This document shows positions 33,191 to 45,237 of a DNA stretch of 64,000 nt, one piece after another. This DNA comes from Erinaceus europaeus (taxonomy: Eukaryota > Chordata > Mammalia > Eulipotyphla > Erinaceidae). The stretch lies in assembly GCF_950295315.1 (NCBI RefSeq), contig NC_080164.1, positions 56,993,296-57,057,295 on the forward strand. The letters are read 5' to 3'. Each line of letters begins with the position of its first letter. Position 1 is the stretch's first letter. The position numbers were made by a program, and so were the translations under genes. The notes beneath the pieces are model-generated. The model had not been told where the DNA came from. It searched no databases and worked only from the letters and a program-made list of their open reading frames with translations.

Positions 33191-35380
33191 CACTGTTTTG
33201 TTGTTTTGCTTTGTCTGTTGGCTCCACAAGGGGAATTTTCATGAATGTGACTTCTTCAATTGCATATTGCTCATTAAAAAAAAAATGGTGAGAAATGGGT
33301 GTAACCAATGGATAGTCAACCTTTCTTGGCACTGCCACACTTGAGGCTTCATTGATGGAGTACACATATTGGGACATCTGATAATATCAAATAAGCTGGG
33401 AAACTTAATAGCCACTTGACTCTACTAGACAAATATAGCAATAAGTATCAAAGTCAACAATTTATATAATCATACAAAATAAGATAATATCAGATATGGC
33501 AACAGATTTATTCCTGTGCCCCCTCAAGTTTAGGAGGAGAGCCAGCATTGGCATAAATTGCTAACATTGTTATAATATTGACTGTTTTAACAAACTGAAA
33601 CATAGCTCTACATTTTCTTTCCTAGTTTCTCACTTGAACATTTGGCACCTAATTTCCTCTTATCTTTGCATATAGCAAAGCCATTTATGAAGCTACACTT
33701 GACTTTTTATATTTATTTATTTATTCGTAAAGAATCAGAGAGTAAATATCTCATTCTTTTCTGACTGTATTATCTCTGTTACTGCTAGTCAACCCTGCTG
33801 TTGTGGTGTGAAAGCAGTCACAACATATAAAACTTAATGAATGAGTGTCTGTGTTCCAATAAAACCTTACCACTGAGTACTGAGATTCGAATTAACGAAC
33901 ATTTTATGTGCCAATAAATAAATTATTTTGATTTTTAAGCCCATTTAAAGTGTAAAAACAATACTTTAGCTTGTTTCTACAAAAATAAGCAACGGGGTGG
34001 ATTTGGAGTATTCAGTAGTTTGCCGACTCCTGCACTCAAGCTTCTTCTATGTACTTAAGACAACTTTCAGAAGGAAGTGGTTCCTAACCCCATTAGTGCC
34101 TCTGAGCTTCAACTATTAATTCATATTTCTTCTTAATTCCCAGCTACATTTTAAGGTATGAGCCTAGGAATTTTAAAGCCATTATGTGAGTGAGGGATTG
34201 TTAAAAATAAATCCTTCAGGTTTCAACATAGTAGAAAGGGAATATAAGGTGTTAAAGAATCCAGGAGTTTTCAGGCAAGTGATTCAGAAAGCATCAGCAT
34301 GGGGCCACAAGTCCCCGGGAGAAGCCACTGGTATCACTTTGGGGTCTTGTCTTCATGTACTTTATGTTACTCATAAAATAAAATTAAAGCAGTTTAATTT
34401 AACTGTCTAATTAGTAATGGATTATTCATTTTTTTATTTTTTTGCCTATGCAACACAAAGATGAGCTCTGGATCTGACTAGGTCCAGGGAGGGATATTTA
34501 TATATTAATAGTTTAAATGAGGACTTCTTGACTCCAGTTTCTAATAGGAAAGCGATTAGTTTCTGCTTGATTGCTAAACAATTTGATGAGCACAAGGAAA
34601 TCTAATCATGTATATTCTCTAAATAAGAGGTTTAAGAATTGGCATACCAATTCAGTTTAACAAACTGTGATTCATTGCCTTCCTTCCTTTATATGTGATC
34701 AGTAGAAATGGAAAAGTCACCCTTGTGTTGGCAAAATCCAAGTTTAGAAGTGTTGAGTTTATGCTTCTCTATGACCATTTGTTCTTTGTAATAGTGTTCC
34801 CTCTGGGAGGAGTATGACTTCTCATTCTTTTCTGTTCTCTCATATTTGAAATGGGGAGATGTACCCAACTGATTTCAGAATTCATTGCCTGGAGATTCAT
34901 TTTCTTTATTGGTTTTACACCTCTGAGCCACTGCATGGAGGACTGATCAAGGATGAAGCCTTGAGTAAAGATTCAGTCTTGCAATTTTACCAAGAATTGA
35001 GAGAATCATCACCCTAGGGAGTTCAGTAAGACTTACAGCACTTTTGTTTCAGAGGGTGAAGGATGGACAAGAGTTCAGAGGATTGTGGAATACTTATACT
35101 TTCCTGTTTCAAACAGAGAGGTGGCTACTTTAAAAGTTGACTTTGTGTATTAATCTTTCAAAAATACTTTCATACACTCCCTTTCTCCAAGGGATCAACC
35201 CCCAAACAGTGAATATTACCAGAGATGTAACATTCACTTGAGAACATATAACTTTGCAAAGTTGAAAATGGGATTTTTCTAAATGAACAAACCTGTCAAA
35301 CACGAAGTCTCTCATCCCACTAAAGTATGTCCCCCCCCAAAAAAAAAATTAAATGTCTGCATGTCTACTCATGCCTTAAC
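33191..35380. other. Single-copy sequence, no gene
   Basis: About 2.2 kb of AT-rich sequence without a recognised repeat. The 33180-33377 and 34186-34410 frames lack any family resemblance. Confidence 0.4.
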
Positions 35381-35395
35381 AAATCTAGCCATTTT

Positions 35396-35606
35396 TCAAT
35401 ATTTGTATTTATCTATTATTGGATAGAGACAGAGAGAAATTGAGAGGGAAGCGGAGATAGAGAGGGAAAGAAACAGAGAGACACCCTCAGACCTATATCA
35501 CCACTTGTAAAGCTTTCCCCCTCTAGTTGGGGACTGGGAACTTGAACCTGGGTCCTTGCACGCTGTAATGTGAGTGCTTAACCAGTCATGCCACCACCCG
35601 GTTCCC
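35396..35606 (-). mobile_element. tRNA-derived SINE, family B
   Basis: Antisense: ATCTATTATTGGATAGAGAC tail side, GAGACACCCTCAGACCTA body, GGGAACTTGAACCTGGGTCC B-box region. TSD AAATCTAGCCATTTT / AAATCCAGCCATTTT (15 bp, one mismatch) at 35381-35395 and 35607-35621. Confidence 0.92.
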
Positions 35607-35621
35607 AAATCCAGCCATTTT

Positions 35622-37418
35622 GAAGATTCATAATTTATTTAAAAATTATGATATCTGCAATTTCCTGAACTGTATTTTGTAAGGCAGCTGTAACAGACAC
35701 ATGTCTTGAAACAGTTTAGAAAAAAAATTTTTTTTTAAGTTTTTCCTTTGGAAAACAAGTTGTTTCCAGTGGTGTACATTCAACTTATATTTTGAAACAC
35801 AGCATTTATTATCCCATAAAGCACCCTCTCTAAGCCCCCTTTGTAGGAAAGCAAGAGAAAGCATGTACAGAGCTCTGCCTCCCTGGCTCTCCTTTTGCAT
35901 TTGGGTTCTGGGAGGGTTTTTGCCTTCACTCCAGCTCAGGACAGCCCAGGTGAGTTTTCTGTGGGTTTCCAGAGTTCTGTGTCTGCACCACACTTAAAGG
36001 TGTGGTTTCTCAGCCCTTTGGTAATGGCACCAGTCAGTATCTCATGTTAACTGTAGGAAATTTCTTGTCCCACCTGAAGATATGAAGACAAAGAAGACCA
36101 ATTGTCAGTCAAGAGTTCTGATGCTCTTCTGATTTGCTCCAGTATGAAAACAAGCCAGAGCAAAAGGATATTTACCTAAATGTGGGTGGGAAATTCATTT
36201 ATGTGAACTGTCACTAGCTTTAGGGGATTCAAGAATGGGGAAATGAGAGGTTAGGAGAAAGAGAGAGAGAAAGTAGCTCTGAAGGTAAGGTACATAAACA
36301 GGCCACAGTCTAGAGGAAAGCTATGTCCTTCCAGGTGAAATTAATGGGATGCTGTGTTTTGCAGAAATGGAAGCTTGAGATGGTTTTGCCTATTCTGGCT
36401 GATGCATTTAATTAAGTATTGGTGAAGCTGAAACTGTGAATTATTATAATTTGCTATTTAAATACATAGTAGCTGATATTCTTCTGTAAATAAGCCTGGT
36501 TTTTAGTAGTCTTTCCTTTGCTGTTTTGTTTACATGGTTCCAAAACTGCAGGGCTTGGCCACTAATAGCCACAGAAGGATATTTTCAGGGAGACAAAAGG
36601 AGAAGGAGAGGGAGGCTGAGACAATGAAGTGGTTGTATCTTTGCATTCTCCCTTTGGGTTGGGGAGGGGTACATAGGTTGTGCTGCAGCCAGAAGAGAAA
36701 CAAAGGATAGTGCAGGGAAAGATGTTCACTGAGAGGATAACTCTTGCTTACTCTGGAAGCTAAAGGAATAAACACAAAATGGAGTGTAAGGGGCCTCTGG
36801 CACCTGTTATTGGTCATTAACAAACGACCATGTACTGCTAATCTGTGATCATAAAAAGGCCATCTGCTAATGCTCAAAGGTCATTAAGATGCCAGCCGTA
36901 TGTACTCTGTTCTCATTGGTTGGGCTAGTCATTTCTAAGGAAAAAAAGGAACTTAAATGGTTATTGAGGTAGTGTCTGCTAATGCAGCTCTACTTATGGG
37001 CCTGTCAGTGTTTCCATTATAAAACCCTATTCTCAGTGATTTAAAATATAGCCACAAAAATTACAGGTTAACTATTTATGTATGCATGCATATATGTAGG
37101 TTATTGCTCTCTTTCTTTTCATGAAAGGAAAATTAGAAGTGTAATAGCTTTGGTGTGTTCAAATCCAAAGAGATTTATTTAAAAGGAACAGTAATTTCCT
37201 CATTTGGGGAACTTTAAAAAAATGCCCTGATAGGTGAATCTATTTGGACACTAGTCTTCATAGTCCCTAAAACAATATTGTCCTTCATAAAACAAACATC
37301 TTCTCACAGAGAAGTCATCATCCCAATTTGAAGAAAGCCTCAACTCATCCACGTTGTTGAGAGCATTAGATTATTTTGGCTGTATAAAGATTGGGTCATC
37401 TCAGTGAACGAACCTCCC
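35622..37418. other. Single-copy sequence, possible conserved patches
   Basis: No gene. 36860-37080 is complex, non-repetitive sequence with TAATGC and CATTA-type motifs. Conservation is unknown. Confidence 0.35.
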
Positions 37419-37419
37419 T

Positions 37420-37687
37420 TTTTTAAAAATAATTTTTCTTATTGCCACCAGAGTTATAGGGTATCACTAGGGCTTTGTACCTGCAGGATGAGCCACTCAG
37501 CATTCACTTTTTTCCCTTTTAAAAAATATGTATATATACAGAGAGAAAAGGAGAAGGTGGAAGGGAGAGAAAGAGACACCAGCAACACTGCTTTACCACC
37601 TGTGAAGCTTCCCCTCTGCAAGTGGGACCAGGGGCTTGAACCCCTGTAGTAGTAACATGTCCTCTCTACTGATTGTGCCACTGTCAG
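37420..37687 (-). mobile_element. Family B SINE with an extra 3' module
   Basis: Antisense body (AGAGACACCAGCAACACTGC) and head, with an extra segment at 37442-37500 beginning ATTGCCACCAGAG, related to that at 5.15 kb. Confidence 0.75.
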
Positions 37688-37844
37688 ACAGAAAAAATTC
37701 TTAAAGTTTACTTCTGCTTTGCATGCTTCTCTTGATTCAAGAAGGTATCATGTGGATTACACAGTTAGCCTGATTTCTTTAGCTATTCCAAATGTATTTT
37801 ATATGTAGATTCTCTAAAGAGTAAACATAATTTTTTTCTTTCTT

Positions 37845-38040
37845 CCCTCAATTCTTTCATTTCCCTCCTTTCCTCCCTCCCACCTCCCCTTACTTTCCCT
37901 CCCTCCCTCCCTTTTATCTTTCCTTCCTTCCTTCCTTCCTCCCTCCCTCCCTTCCTCCCTCCCTCCCTTCCTTCCTTCCTTCCTTCCTTCCTTCCTTCCT
38001 TCCTTCCTTCCTTTCTCTTTCCTTTCTTCCTTCCTTCTTT
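37845..38040. repeat. (TTCC)n / (CCCT)n pyrimidine microsatellite
   Basis: About 190 bp of CCTT and CCTC units, purest TTCC run at about 37965-38012. A smaller CTCCCTCC patch recurs at 38207-38235, next to the L1 insertion site. Confidence 0.97.
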
Positions 38041-38248
38041 ACTTTGTTGTCAAGATATCAGCAAATTCATAGACATTTAGGGTAATAGGAATAGTTTAAA
38101 TTTTCAAAGGTATTGATACTACTGTAGCAGTGAGCTAGAGCTAAAATAACACATTATATATAAAAACATGCAGTTTGAGACCAATCAGTCTAGAACACTA
38201 AGAAACTCCTTCCTCCCTCCCTCATTCCCTTCCTTATACATTAAAATT

Positions 38249-40204
38249 TTTTTTTTTAATTTATAAAGAGGAAACATTGACAAAACCATAGGATAAGAGG
38301 GGTACAGCTTTGCACAATTCTCACCACCAGAACTCTGTATCCCATCCCCTCCCCTGATAGCTTTCCTATTCTTTAACCCTTTGGGAGTATGGACCCAAGG
38401 TCATTGTGGGATGCAGAAGGTGGAAGATCTGGCTTCTGTAACTGCTTCCCCACTAAACATGGGGGTTGACAGGTCGATCCATACTCCCAGCCTGTCTCTC
38501 TCTTTCCCTAGTGGGGAAGGGCTCTGGGGAAGAGGAGCTCTAGGACACATTGGTGGGGTTGTCTGTCCAGGGAAGTCTGGTTGGCATCATGCTGGCATCT
38601 GGAACCTGGTGGTTGACAAGAGAGTTAACATACAAAGCCAAACAAATTGTTGACCAATCATGAACCTAAGGGCTGCAATAGTGCAGATGAAGAGTTGGTT
38701 GGTCCTCCATTTTGTAGATAGCTAGTAGGCATATTTTAGTTAAATTCCAAATGGCCTGCGGCTATAATAGTTTTTTTGTTTGTTGGTTGGTTGGTTTGTT
38801 TTCCTTTTACTTTTTGCTCCTGAGCATGAAATCTTATATGCCACTGGATCCAAGTTATTGTCTGGGGAGATGATATCATGGCTGGAAAAAGGACCAGAAA
38901 GCTGGATCAGGGAAGAGTGTAAATCCCTAATATGGGAAAGAGGTATAAATATTGTTGACTGTAAACCCCATTGATTTGATGTGATCTGGGGCCCATAATT
39001 AGCTTAGGAGCCTATGTGACCTCTGCATCCCTCTAGATCTGAGCTCACATTCTGTGGTCATCAGTAGGAACATTCCATGCTGCCCCAATATAGACCCATC
39101 TTCCTCAGGTGTAGCATAGAGTATGTTATCCATCCTCCCTTCGTAGGATGGAATATTCTCTAACATTGTTGATCCAAATTGAGGGCAAGGACCTATGGTG
39201 GCCCACAAAGGGGTTGTTATTGTTCCTGATAGAAATGACTGGTAACAATGGAGAGAGGGATTTATTCAAGGTCTAGGCCCATCAAGTCTGTTTGGGAATC
39301 TCAGGACTCCCCGATTAGGGTCCCAGCTGATGGAATAGCATGATAATAACTAAAGAGTCATCATTAAAGTATGCCAGTCTCTCCAATCTCTTGCCCTTAT
39401 TCAATTTTTAAAGCTCCTTGTTTTGATAAGGTTAGCTTTGGAGTGAGTGAGGGAAGAATAATAGGAAGTAGGTGAGGAAGGTATCTAAGTCTAAGTAGAC
39501 ACTATTTCATTATAAACTTGATACTGACTCACTACAGACTATTATGTATTTTTGCTTTCAGGTATATATTTTGCCCTAATTTATGGATACATGTGGACAT
39601 ATGCTCTATCTTATGGGACCTGATCTATATCTAGGTTTTCGGACTTTTTTGGGAAGTGAACCTCCTGGAATGGAATTAGAGAATATAATGAAAGGAAAGG
39701 TCTCACCCAAGTAATAAGGATGAAGGGTTGGCATTCCATGCCTGAAGTCTCTGGACACAGTCTGAAGTGAGGCATGCTGAGGTGGTACTAGTTGCACTGA
39801 TTAGGTTGGGATCCATGGATGCAATATCATTTGGTATAACTTGAGAAAAGCATGCAGGAAAGTGAAACCCACCCCAGAGTTTCCAGGACTGGGGGAAATA
39901 TAGGCTCTATAGTGGAAGCAGGAGGTTCCTGCCTTCTTAGAGTTTAAGAAGACAATAGATATTTATTGCTATAATCACATTGTTTGGCAATTGAGTTAAC
40001 TTTGAAAAATCCCTTAGTGCCAAGCCCCACTCAACTCCAGAAAGACGGGTCTGACAGGGTGAGCACCCCGGAAAACTCTCTTCAAAGAAGAAGAATTCTG
40101 GGAGTGGGTCTTGGCATCCTGAGCAGATCTAAATTGGAAACTCTGATTATTGTTTTCATTATGTACATGGTAATGATGCTGTGTAATCGGGCATGAACAG
40201 CCCC
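38249..40204 (-). other. Long L1 3' UTR
   Basis: About 1.95 kb of noncoding sequence between the ORF2 remnant and the poly-A tract. Segments recur in the same order at 1.1-2.7, 3.74-4.45, 23.85-25.1 and 30.2-31.0 kb. The pyrimidine tract and acceptor-like CCACCAG at about 38603-38625 (complement) lack the upstream CAG present in the 4 kb and 30 kb copies. Typical mammalian L1 3' UTRs are several hundred bp, so this length is notable. Confidence 0.75.
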
Positions 40205-42305
40205 TGTTCCCAGATTAGATTTTCAATTTGATTTAGTCACATTAGTATGTTTCTGCTTTAGTCTTCCTTGCAATTGGGTTTGTTTCATCAAAGATGACCT
40301 TGATGTTTAGGTGGGAAAATGTTCCACCAATGTTTTCCTCTAAGTATTTGGTGGTTTCTGGTCTAATATACAAGTCCTTGGTCCATTTGGAGTTGACTTT
40401 TGTTTCTGGTGAGATAAAATGGCTCAGTTTCATTCTTCTGCATGTTTCAACCCAGTTTTCCCAGAACCATTTATTGAAGAGAGCCTCCTTCCTTCATTTA
40501 ATACTTTGGACCCCATTATCAAAGAATAGATGTCCATAGTTGTGGGGGTTTAGTTCTTGGCTTTCAATTCTGTTCCACTGGTCTGTGTGCCTATTTTTGT
40601 TCCAGTACCATGCTATTTTGATGATGATGGTCTTATAATATAGTTTGAGATCTGGGAGTGTGATGCCACCATTTCTGTTTCTTTTCCTCATGATTGTTTT
40701 GGCGATTCTAGGTGTTTTCTGGTTCCAGATAAATTATTGTAGTTTTTGTTCTATTCTCTTAAATAGCTTGGTGGAACTTTGATGGATATTGCATTAAATT
40801 TGTATATGACTCTGGGGAGAATATTCATTTTGATGATATTTATTCTTCTAATTCATGAGCATGGGGCATCTTTCCATTTCTTAGTATCAGTTTCTATTTC
40901 CCTAAATAGTGAGTCATAGTTTTCAGAATACAAGTCTTTCACTTCTTTGGTCAACTATATTCCTAGGTATTTTATTGATTTTGCTGAAACAGTGATGGGA
41001 GTGATTTCTGAATGTCTTCTTCAGATTTAGTGTTTGCATAAAGAAATGCCACTGATTTTTGTACATTAATTTTGTAGCCTGACACCTTGCTATATTGCCT
41101 AATAACTTCCAGTAGTTTTCTGCTGGATTCTTTAGGTTTTTCTGTGTATACTATCATATCATCTGCAAATAGTGAGAGCTTGACTTCTTCCCTTCCAATC
41201 TGTATTTCTTTGATTTCTTTCTCATGCCTGACTGCTATGACAAGAACTTCCAATACTATGTTGAAGAGTAACGGTGACAATGGACAGCCCTGTCTAGTCC
41301 CCGATCTGAGGGGGAATTTTTTCAGCTTTTGTCCATTAAGTATGATGTTGGCTATAGGTTTGCTATATATGAATTCCACTATCTTGAGGAATTTCCTGTC
41401 TATTCCCATTTTTTGTAGTGTTTTGAGCATGAATGGGTGCTGGATTTTGTCAAAGGCTTTCTCTGCATCTATTGAGATAATCATGTGGTTTTTGGTTTTG
41501 CTTTTATTGATGTGGTGAATGACACTGAGTTTTTTCTTGTTCTTTATTATGTGATTGTATGGCTATGAGTTTCCCTGTCAGTAGTGCTTTAGCTGTATCC
41601 CAAATATTTTGATAACTTGTGTCTTCATTTTCATTTGTTTCCAGGAACATTTGAATTTCTTGCTTGAGTGTCTCTCTGACCCAGCGATTCTTAAGCATTA
41701 TGTTGTTTCGTTTCCAAATTCTGTGACTTTTAATAATTTTCTGTTTGTTGTTAAATGTTAGCTTTACTCCACTGTGGTCTGAGAAGATATTTGGGATGAT
41801 TTCAATGCTCTTGAATTTTCTATTGCTGTCTTTGTGGTCTAACATGTGGTCTATCCTTGAGTATTTGCTGTGTGGATTTGAAAAGAATGTGTATTCCAGT
41901 TTTTTGGGGGTGAAGAACTCTGAAGATGTACTGGAGGTCTAGTCTGTCCATTTCTTCATTTAATTCTCTTGTTTCTTTGTTGATTCTCTGCTTCATTGAT
42001 CTAAGTGTGAGAATGGGGTGTTAAAGTCTCCCACTATTATTGTATTACTATTGATGTATATTTGTAGTTCTTTCAGTAGGTGTTTGATATATTTAGATGG
42101 TCCCTCACTGGGTGTATAGATATTAATAATTGTTAAATATTCTTAGTTGATTGATCCTCTAATCATTATGTAATGGCCTTGCCTATCTTTTATTACTTCA
42201 TTTAATTTAAAGTCTATGGTGTCAAAGATGAGAATGGCTGTTCATGTCCATTTTTGTGGTCCATTAGCCTGTATGATAGTTTTCCATCCTTTCACTCTGA
42301 GTCAG
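40205..42305 (-). pseudogene. L1 ORF2 (endonuclease/reverse transcriptase) pseudogene
   Basis: ORF2p makes the endonuclease and reverse transcriptase of L1. On the minus strand an endonuclease part survives from about 42305 (VKGW motif) through SDHSG near 41775. A reverse-transcriptase part follows at 41484-40972 with AEKAFDKIQ and the FADDMIVY catalytic motif (two Asp). The segment between them, equivalent to about 61420-62220 in the 59-62 kb copy, is deleted at about 41527. Downstream the sequence is frameshifted, includes a VRPET-like stretch (40242-40433), and stops matching ORF2 after an IKLK motif at about 40205. Not functional. Confidence 0.9.
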
Positions 42306-42309
42306 ATTT

Positions 42310-42607
42310 CTTCCCCAAAATAATTCACAAATGAGTATCAGGAAGCAAAAGAAGGAGGAAGGAAGAAAAGAAGAAGAAGCAAAAAAAAAAAGAGCAGTGA
42401 AAGGAAAGACTTTTTTTTTTTTTCTGAATTAGCTAGGAGGAGGGAAAAAGGAGTGGAGAGTGGAGGGAAGAGGTAGAGTAAAACAAGTTCCTCTCACAAT
42501 GGATAGGAAATTCAGTCACCCTATCCAGTGAATCCTAGGTCACAGGCCACTGCTTGTTGGAGCTCATACCAGCAGCTGCCTCCAAGTTGTCATCTTGGCC
42601 TCTTTTT
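42310..42607 (-). promoter_or_regulatory. L1 5' UTR head (promoter region remnant)
   Basis: Minus-strand GGCCAAGATGAC at the element's 5' terminus resembles the start of mammalian L1 5' UTRs, where a CCAAGATGGC motif is a known YY1 site in human L1. Downstream, CTGGATAGG/GTGACT is a candidate splice donor (complement at about 42512-42526). The left part (42310-42500) is low-complexity. Promoter function is inferred from position only. Confidence 0.65.
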
Positions 42608-42617
42608 CTTATACATT

Positions 42618-43850
42618 TTTTTAAATCATTCCTCTAGGTTTCCCCTGGAGAAGGAAAAATAAAAACAAACTAATGAATCAAATAATTCAAAAATAAATTA
42701 TGTAATTCTAAAACCCCTTCCCCGGTCCCATTGTGGCTGGTAACTAAGGTCCTCTGATCAATGGGTGGCCTGACAGACCATATGTTTTAATACCTGGCCA
42801 CAGCAGGTGGGCAAGACAGACTGCTTCTGGAACATTAATTTAAATAATACTGTGTGTTTGCTTGAGTGTGTGTGTGTATGCGTGCGCACATATTTTGGGG
42901 GTAAAATAAGAAATAATGGTTATATCAATATGTACCTGTGTTCTCAAGTTCTCAAGTGTGCTTTTCAAAAGTCCAGGCAGGTTGGTTTTTTTTTTGTTTG
43001 TTTATCTTCTGAAATTCTTTAGTGATGAAGGCCAAGATGACAGTTTGGATTCTTTCTTCTTCATTTCTGGTAACACCACTGTTTCTCATCATATCCTTGC
43101 CTTTCATCTCTGCCAATTAACTAAGTAACCAGGGCCTTGTTTTGCAAAGTTCTGAGTAGTTAGTAAGCTCTCTTTATTTAATTTTTTTTTTTTTTCTGAG
43201 CCAAGTCAGTGTGTCCTCTGGAGGCTTCTGAATGGGTGTCTGTCCACTGCCCCACCCCTGTCTGCCTGTTAGTGCAGGCCTGGGCTTAATCTTTCAGTTT
43301 CAATGGGCTGTAAGGGCGGTGGAAGTTATAAGCAGGGGGTGGGGTGGTGACCGCAGGTGGCTGAAGAAAGGGGTCTTGTTCTCCTGATGCTAAATGGCTG
43401 GTTAGCACAGCTTTTACTGTGAAATTCAGCTTCTGTCACTTCGTGGTTAATTGCTTTATTATTCTCAGATCCAGATTGGACCTGATTTAGTTTTATCAAG
43501 AGCCATGGTTCTCCCTGGCATTTATCCAGGATCCTTTGGATCCTTTGATCTGAGGTTTTATAATTACATTACGGTTTAGATTGTGGCAGGAGACATGGAG
43601 TGTTTGCAATCACTTTCTACTGAGAAGTGCACAGGGTTGCTCTGTAAGTGGATGGAACATGACTCTGGCCCAGGTAGAGGACTGAGGAACTGCATCTTAT
43701 CCCTAACTTACTTTTTCCTCGTGCTAGACTTTTGTGTTAGTTTACTTACCTCCCTCTACTGAACCAAGAATTGTAGTGATGACAGTCATAAAAATTTTTA
43801 CCCCTTTGATGGATTTAGTTTCAGTCATCACAAATCTGAACCCTAGATAA
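42618..43850. other. Single-copy sequence with a TG/poly-T patch
   Basis: TG/CGTG patch at about 42866-42890 and a poly-T run at about 43182-43196. No gene. 43240-43640 is complex sequence. Confidence 0.4.
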
Positions 43851-43851
43851 G

Positions 43852-43945
43852 GTTTTGTTTTGTTTTTTCTTTTTTCTTTTTTTCTCTTTCTTTCTTTCTC
43901 TCTCTCTTTCTTTCTTTTTCTTTTTCTTTCTTTTATTTTTTGCAA
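43852..43945. repeat. Polypyrimidine (CTTT)n tract
   Basis: CTTT/TCTC-rich run of about 90 bp. The lysine/arginine-rich minus-strand open frame is an artefact of it. Confidence 0.93.
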
Positions 43946-44995
43946 AGCTTTTCTACATTAGTTGGTTGCCCTTAATATGAAACAAGTCAACAGGTAGTTA
44001 GCATGACCTTCCATAATTATAAGCAGAGACTGGCTGACCTCCATTGATTAGTCTGGATTACAGACACCAGGGCTTAAAACATCCAGTGACCTGCAGGACT
44101 TGCTCTTAATGTACCTGGTAAGGGTGAGGAGCAGAGCAAAGATGGCCTGGACTTTTTAATAGGCAGGGTTATAAAATGTTGCCCTGGTCTATGTTGCAGA
44201 TGCACCACAGAGCTCTTTCAAGCCCTTATTCCAGTACTCCACTTATAACTATTTTTAACCTTATTAAAAAGGAGTGAAATGTTCCAGCTTCACAAGCGCA
44301 TACTAGTCTTGCAGTAAATTTCTTTGGTTTATAACTCTACCTTTGATTCAGAAGGCCAGTGGGCCTGAGAACTTGGATAAATATAAATTTCTTCCAGATT
44401 TGCTCCAGGGGAACCATATGCAGTAAGGGATGTGCAAGAGACCAGCACACGGTCTCTAGCTAGAAAAGAGGGGAAGGAGCGACTCCCGTCTTTGGATTTT
44501 CAGGCAGCTCAATCTTTCATTCAATCTTATAAAGACAGGATTTGTGGCATTTGTGTAATAGAAACACAGACAAAAGTCAGAAGCATGCACCCAGGCAGGT
44601 GATGCCTGATAACTTGAGCTCCACGTGACCAGTTTTCCAGCACAAGGTCAACAGGTCCATGGAAGTCAACTGCTGGAGTGAGAGGCAGAAGTAGAACTGG
44701 TAGTGATAGAACTGAGGGATTTTTGTCTCTGTTTTTCTTTCTTTCTTTCTTTTTTTTCTTTTTCACTTCTCACATGGCAGTTCCTCTTCTATCAGTGGCA
44801 GGAACTAAAATCTCATTTAGAATTTCTCCTGTACTTTCAAGTTTGGAAAGTCTTTGCAAACTTTTAAAAGAAGTGACTTTTATGGTCCTTATGTGATCTT
44901 GTTCAGAGGCACCTGTATAGATTTCTTTTCTGTCATGATTTAAAGTAAAGATTTTTATGTACCATACTGCTTTACAGCCAAGTGCCCACTATATG
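43946..44995. other. Complex single-copy stretch
   Basis: 43980-44340 is non-repetitive. 44723-44765 is a short CT tract. No exon recognised. Conservation unknown. Confidence 0.35.
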
Positions 44996-45011
44996 AAGAA
45001 GAACAAAGCAG

Positions 45012-45224
45012 GGCTGGACAGTGGAACACCAGTTAAGCACACATACTCTGTGAGGACCTGAGTTCAAGCCCCTGCTCCTCACTTTTGGGGGAGAGGAGGG
45101 AAGGCTTCACAAGTGGTGAAGTAAGTCTCCAGGTCTCTCTTTCTCTGTCTCACTCTCCCTTCTCTCTCTGTTTCTCTCTGTATCTATCCAATAAAATAAA
45201 TAATACATAATTATTTTTTAAAAA
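45012..45224 (+). mobile_element. tRNA-derived SINE, family B
   Basis: Sense: GGACAGTGGAACACCAGTTAAGC (A-box side, 20-base window used), GAGTTCAAGCCCCTGC (B box), TTCACAAGTGGTGAAGTAAG body, ATAAAATAAATAATA tail. TSD AAGAACAAAGCAG / AAGAACAAAACAG at 44999-45011 and 45225-45237 (one mismatch). Confidence 0.92.
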
Positions 45225-45237
45225 AAGAACAAAACAG

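Larger units (their letters stand above)
38243..42607 (-). mobile_element. L1 with both termini, internally deleted, long 3' UTR
   Basis: One minus-strand insertion of about 4.37 kb. From its 5' end (right): a 5' UTR head with GGCCAAGATG near 42590, ORF2 sequence from about 42305 to 40205, a ~1.95 kb 3' UTR (40204-38263) and a poly-A tract (T-run at 38249-38259). A 10-bp direct repeat CTTATACATT at 38233-38242 and 42608-42617 brackets the whole block, which supports a single retrotransposition. ORF1, the start of the endonuclease, about 0.8 kb of ORF2 and the ORF2 C-terminus are missing. It ties the long 3' tail seen elsewhere to an L1. Confidence 0.82.

Noticed and set aside
38249..40204. 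The long tail as an LTR of a retrovirus-like element
   Set aside because: Copies end in poly-A, are variably 5'-truncated and carry TSDs of 10-17 bp, all typical of L1-type retroposition and not of LTR integration.
40972..41484. A 170-residue open frame with reverse-transcriptase motifs as a host gene or retron
   Set aside because: The AEKAFDKIQ and FADDMIVY motifs, and the adjoining endonuclease and 5'/3' UTRs, place it in an L1 ORF2 pseudogene.
43742..43945. Lys/Arg-rich 67-residue minus-strand frame
   Set aside because: Produced by the CTTT tract on the other strand.
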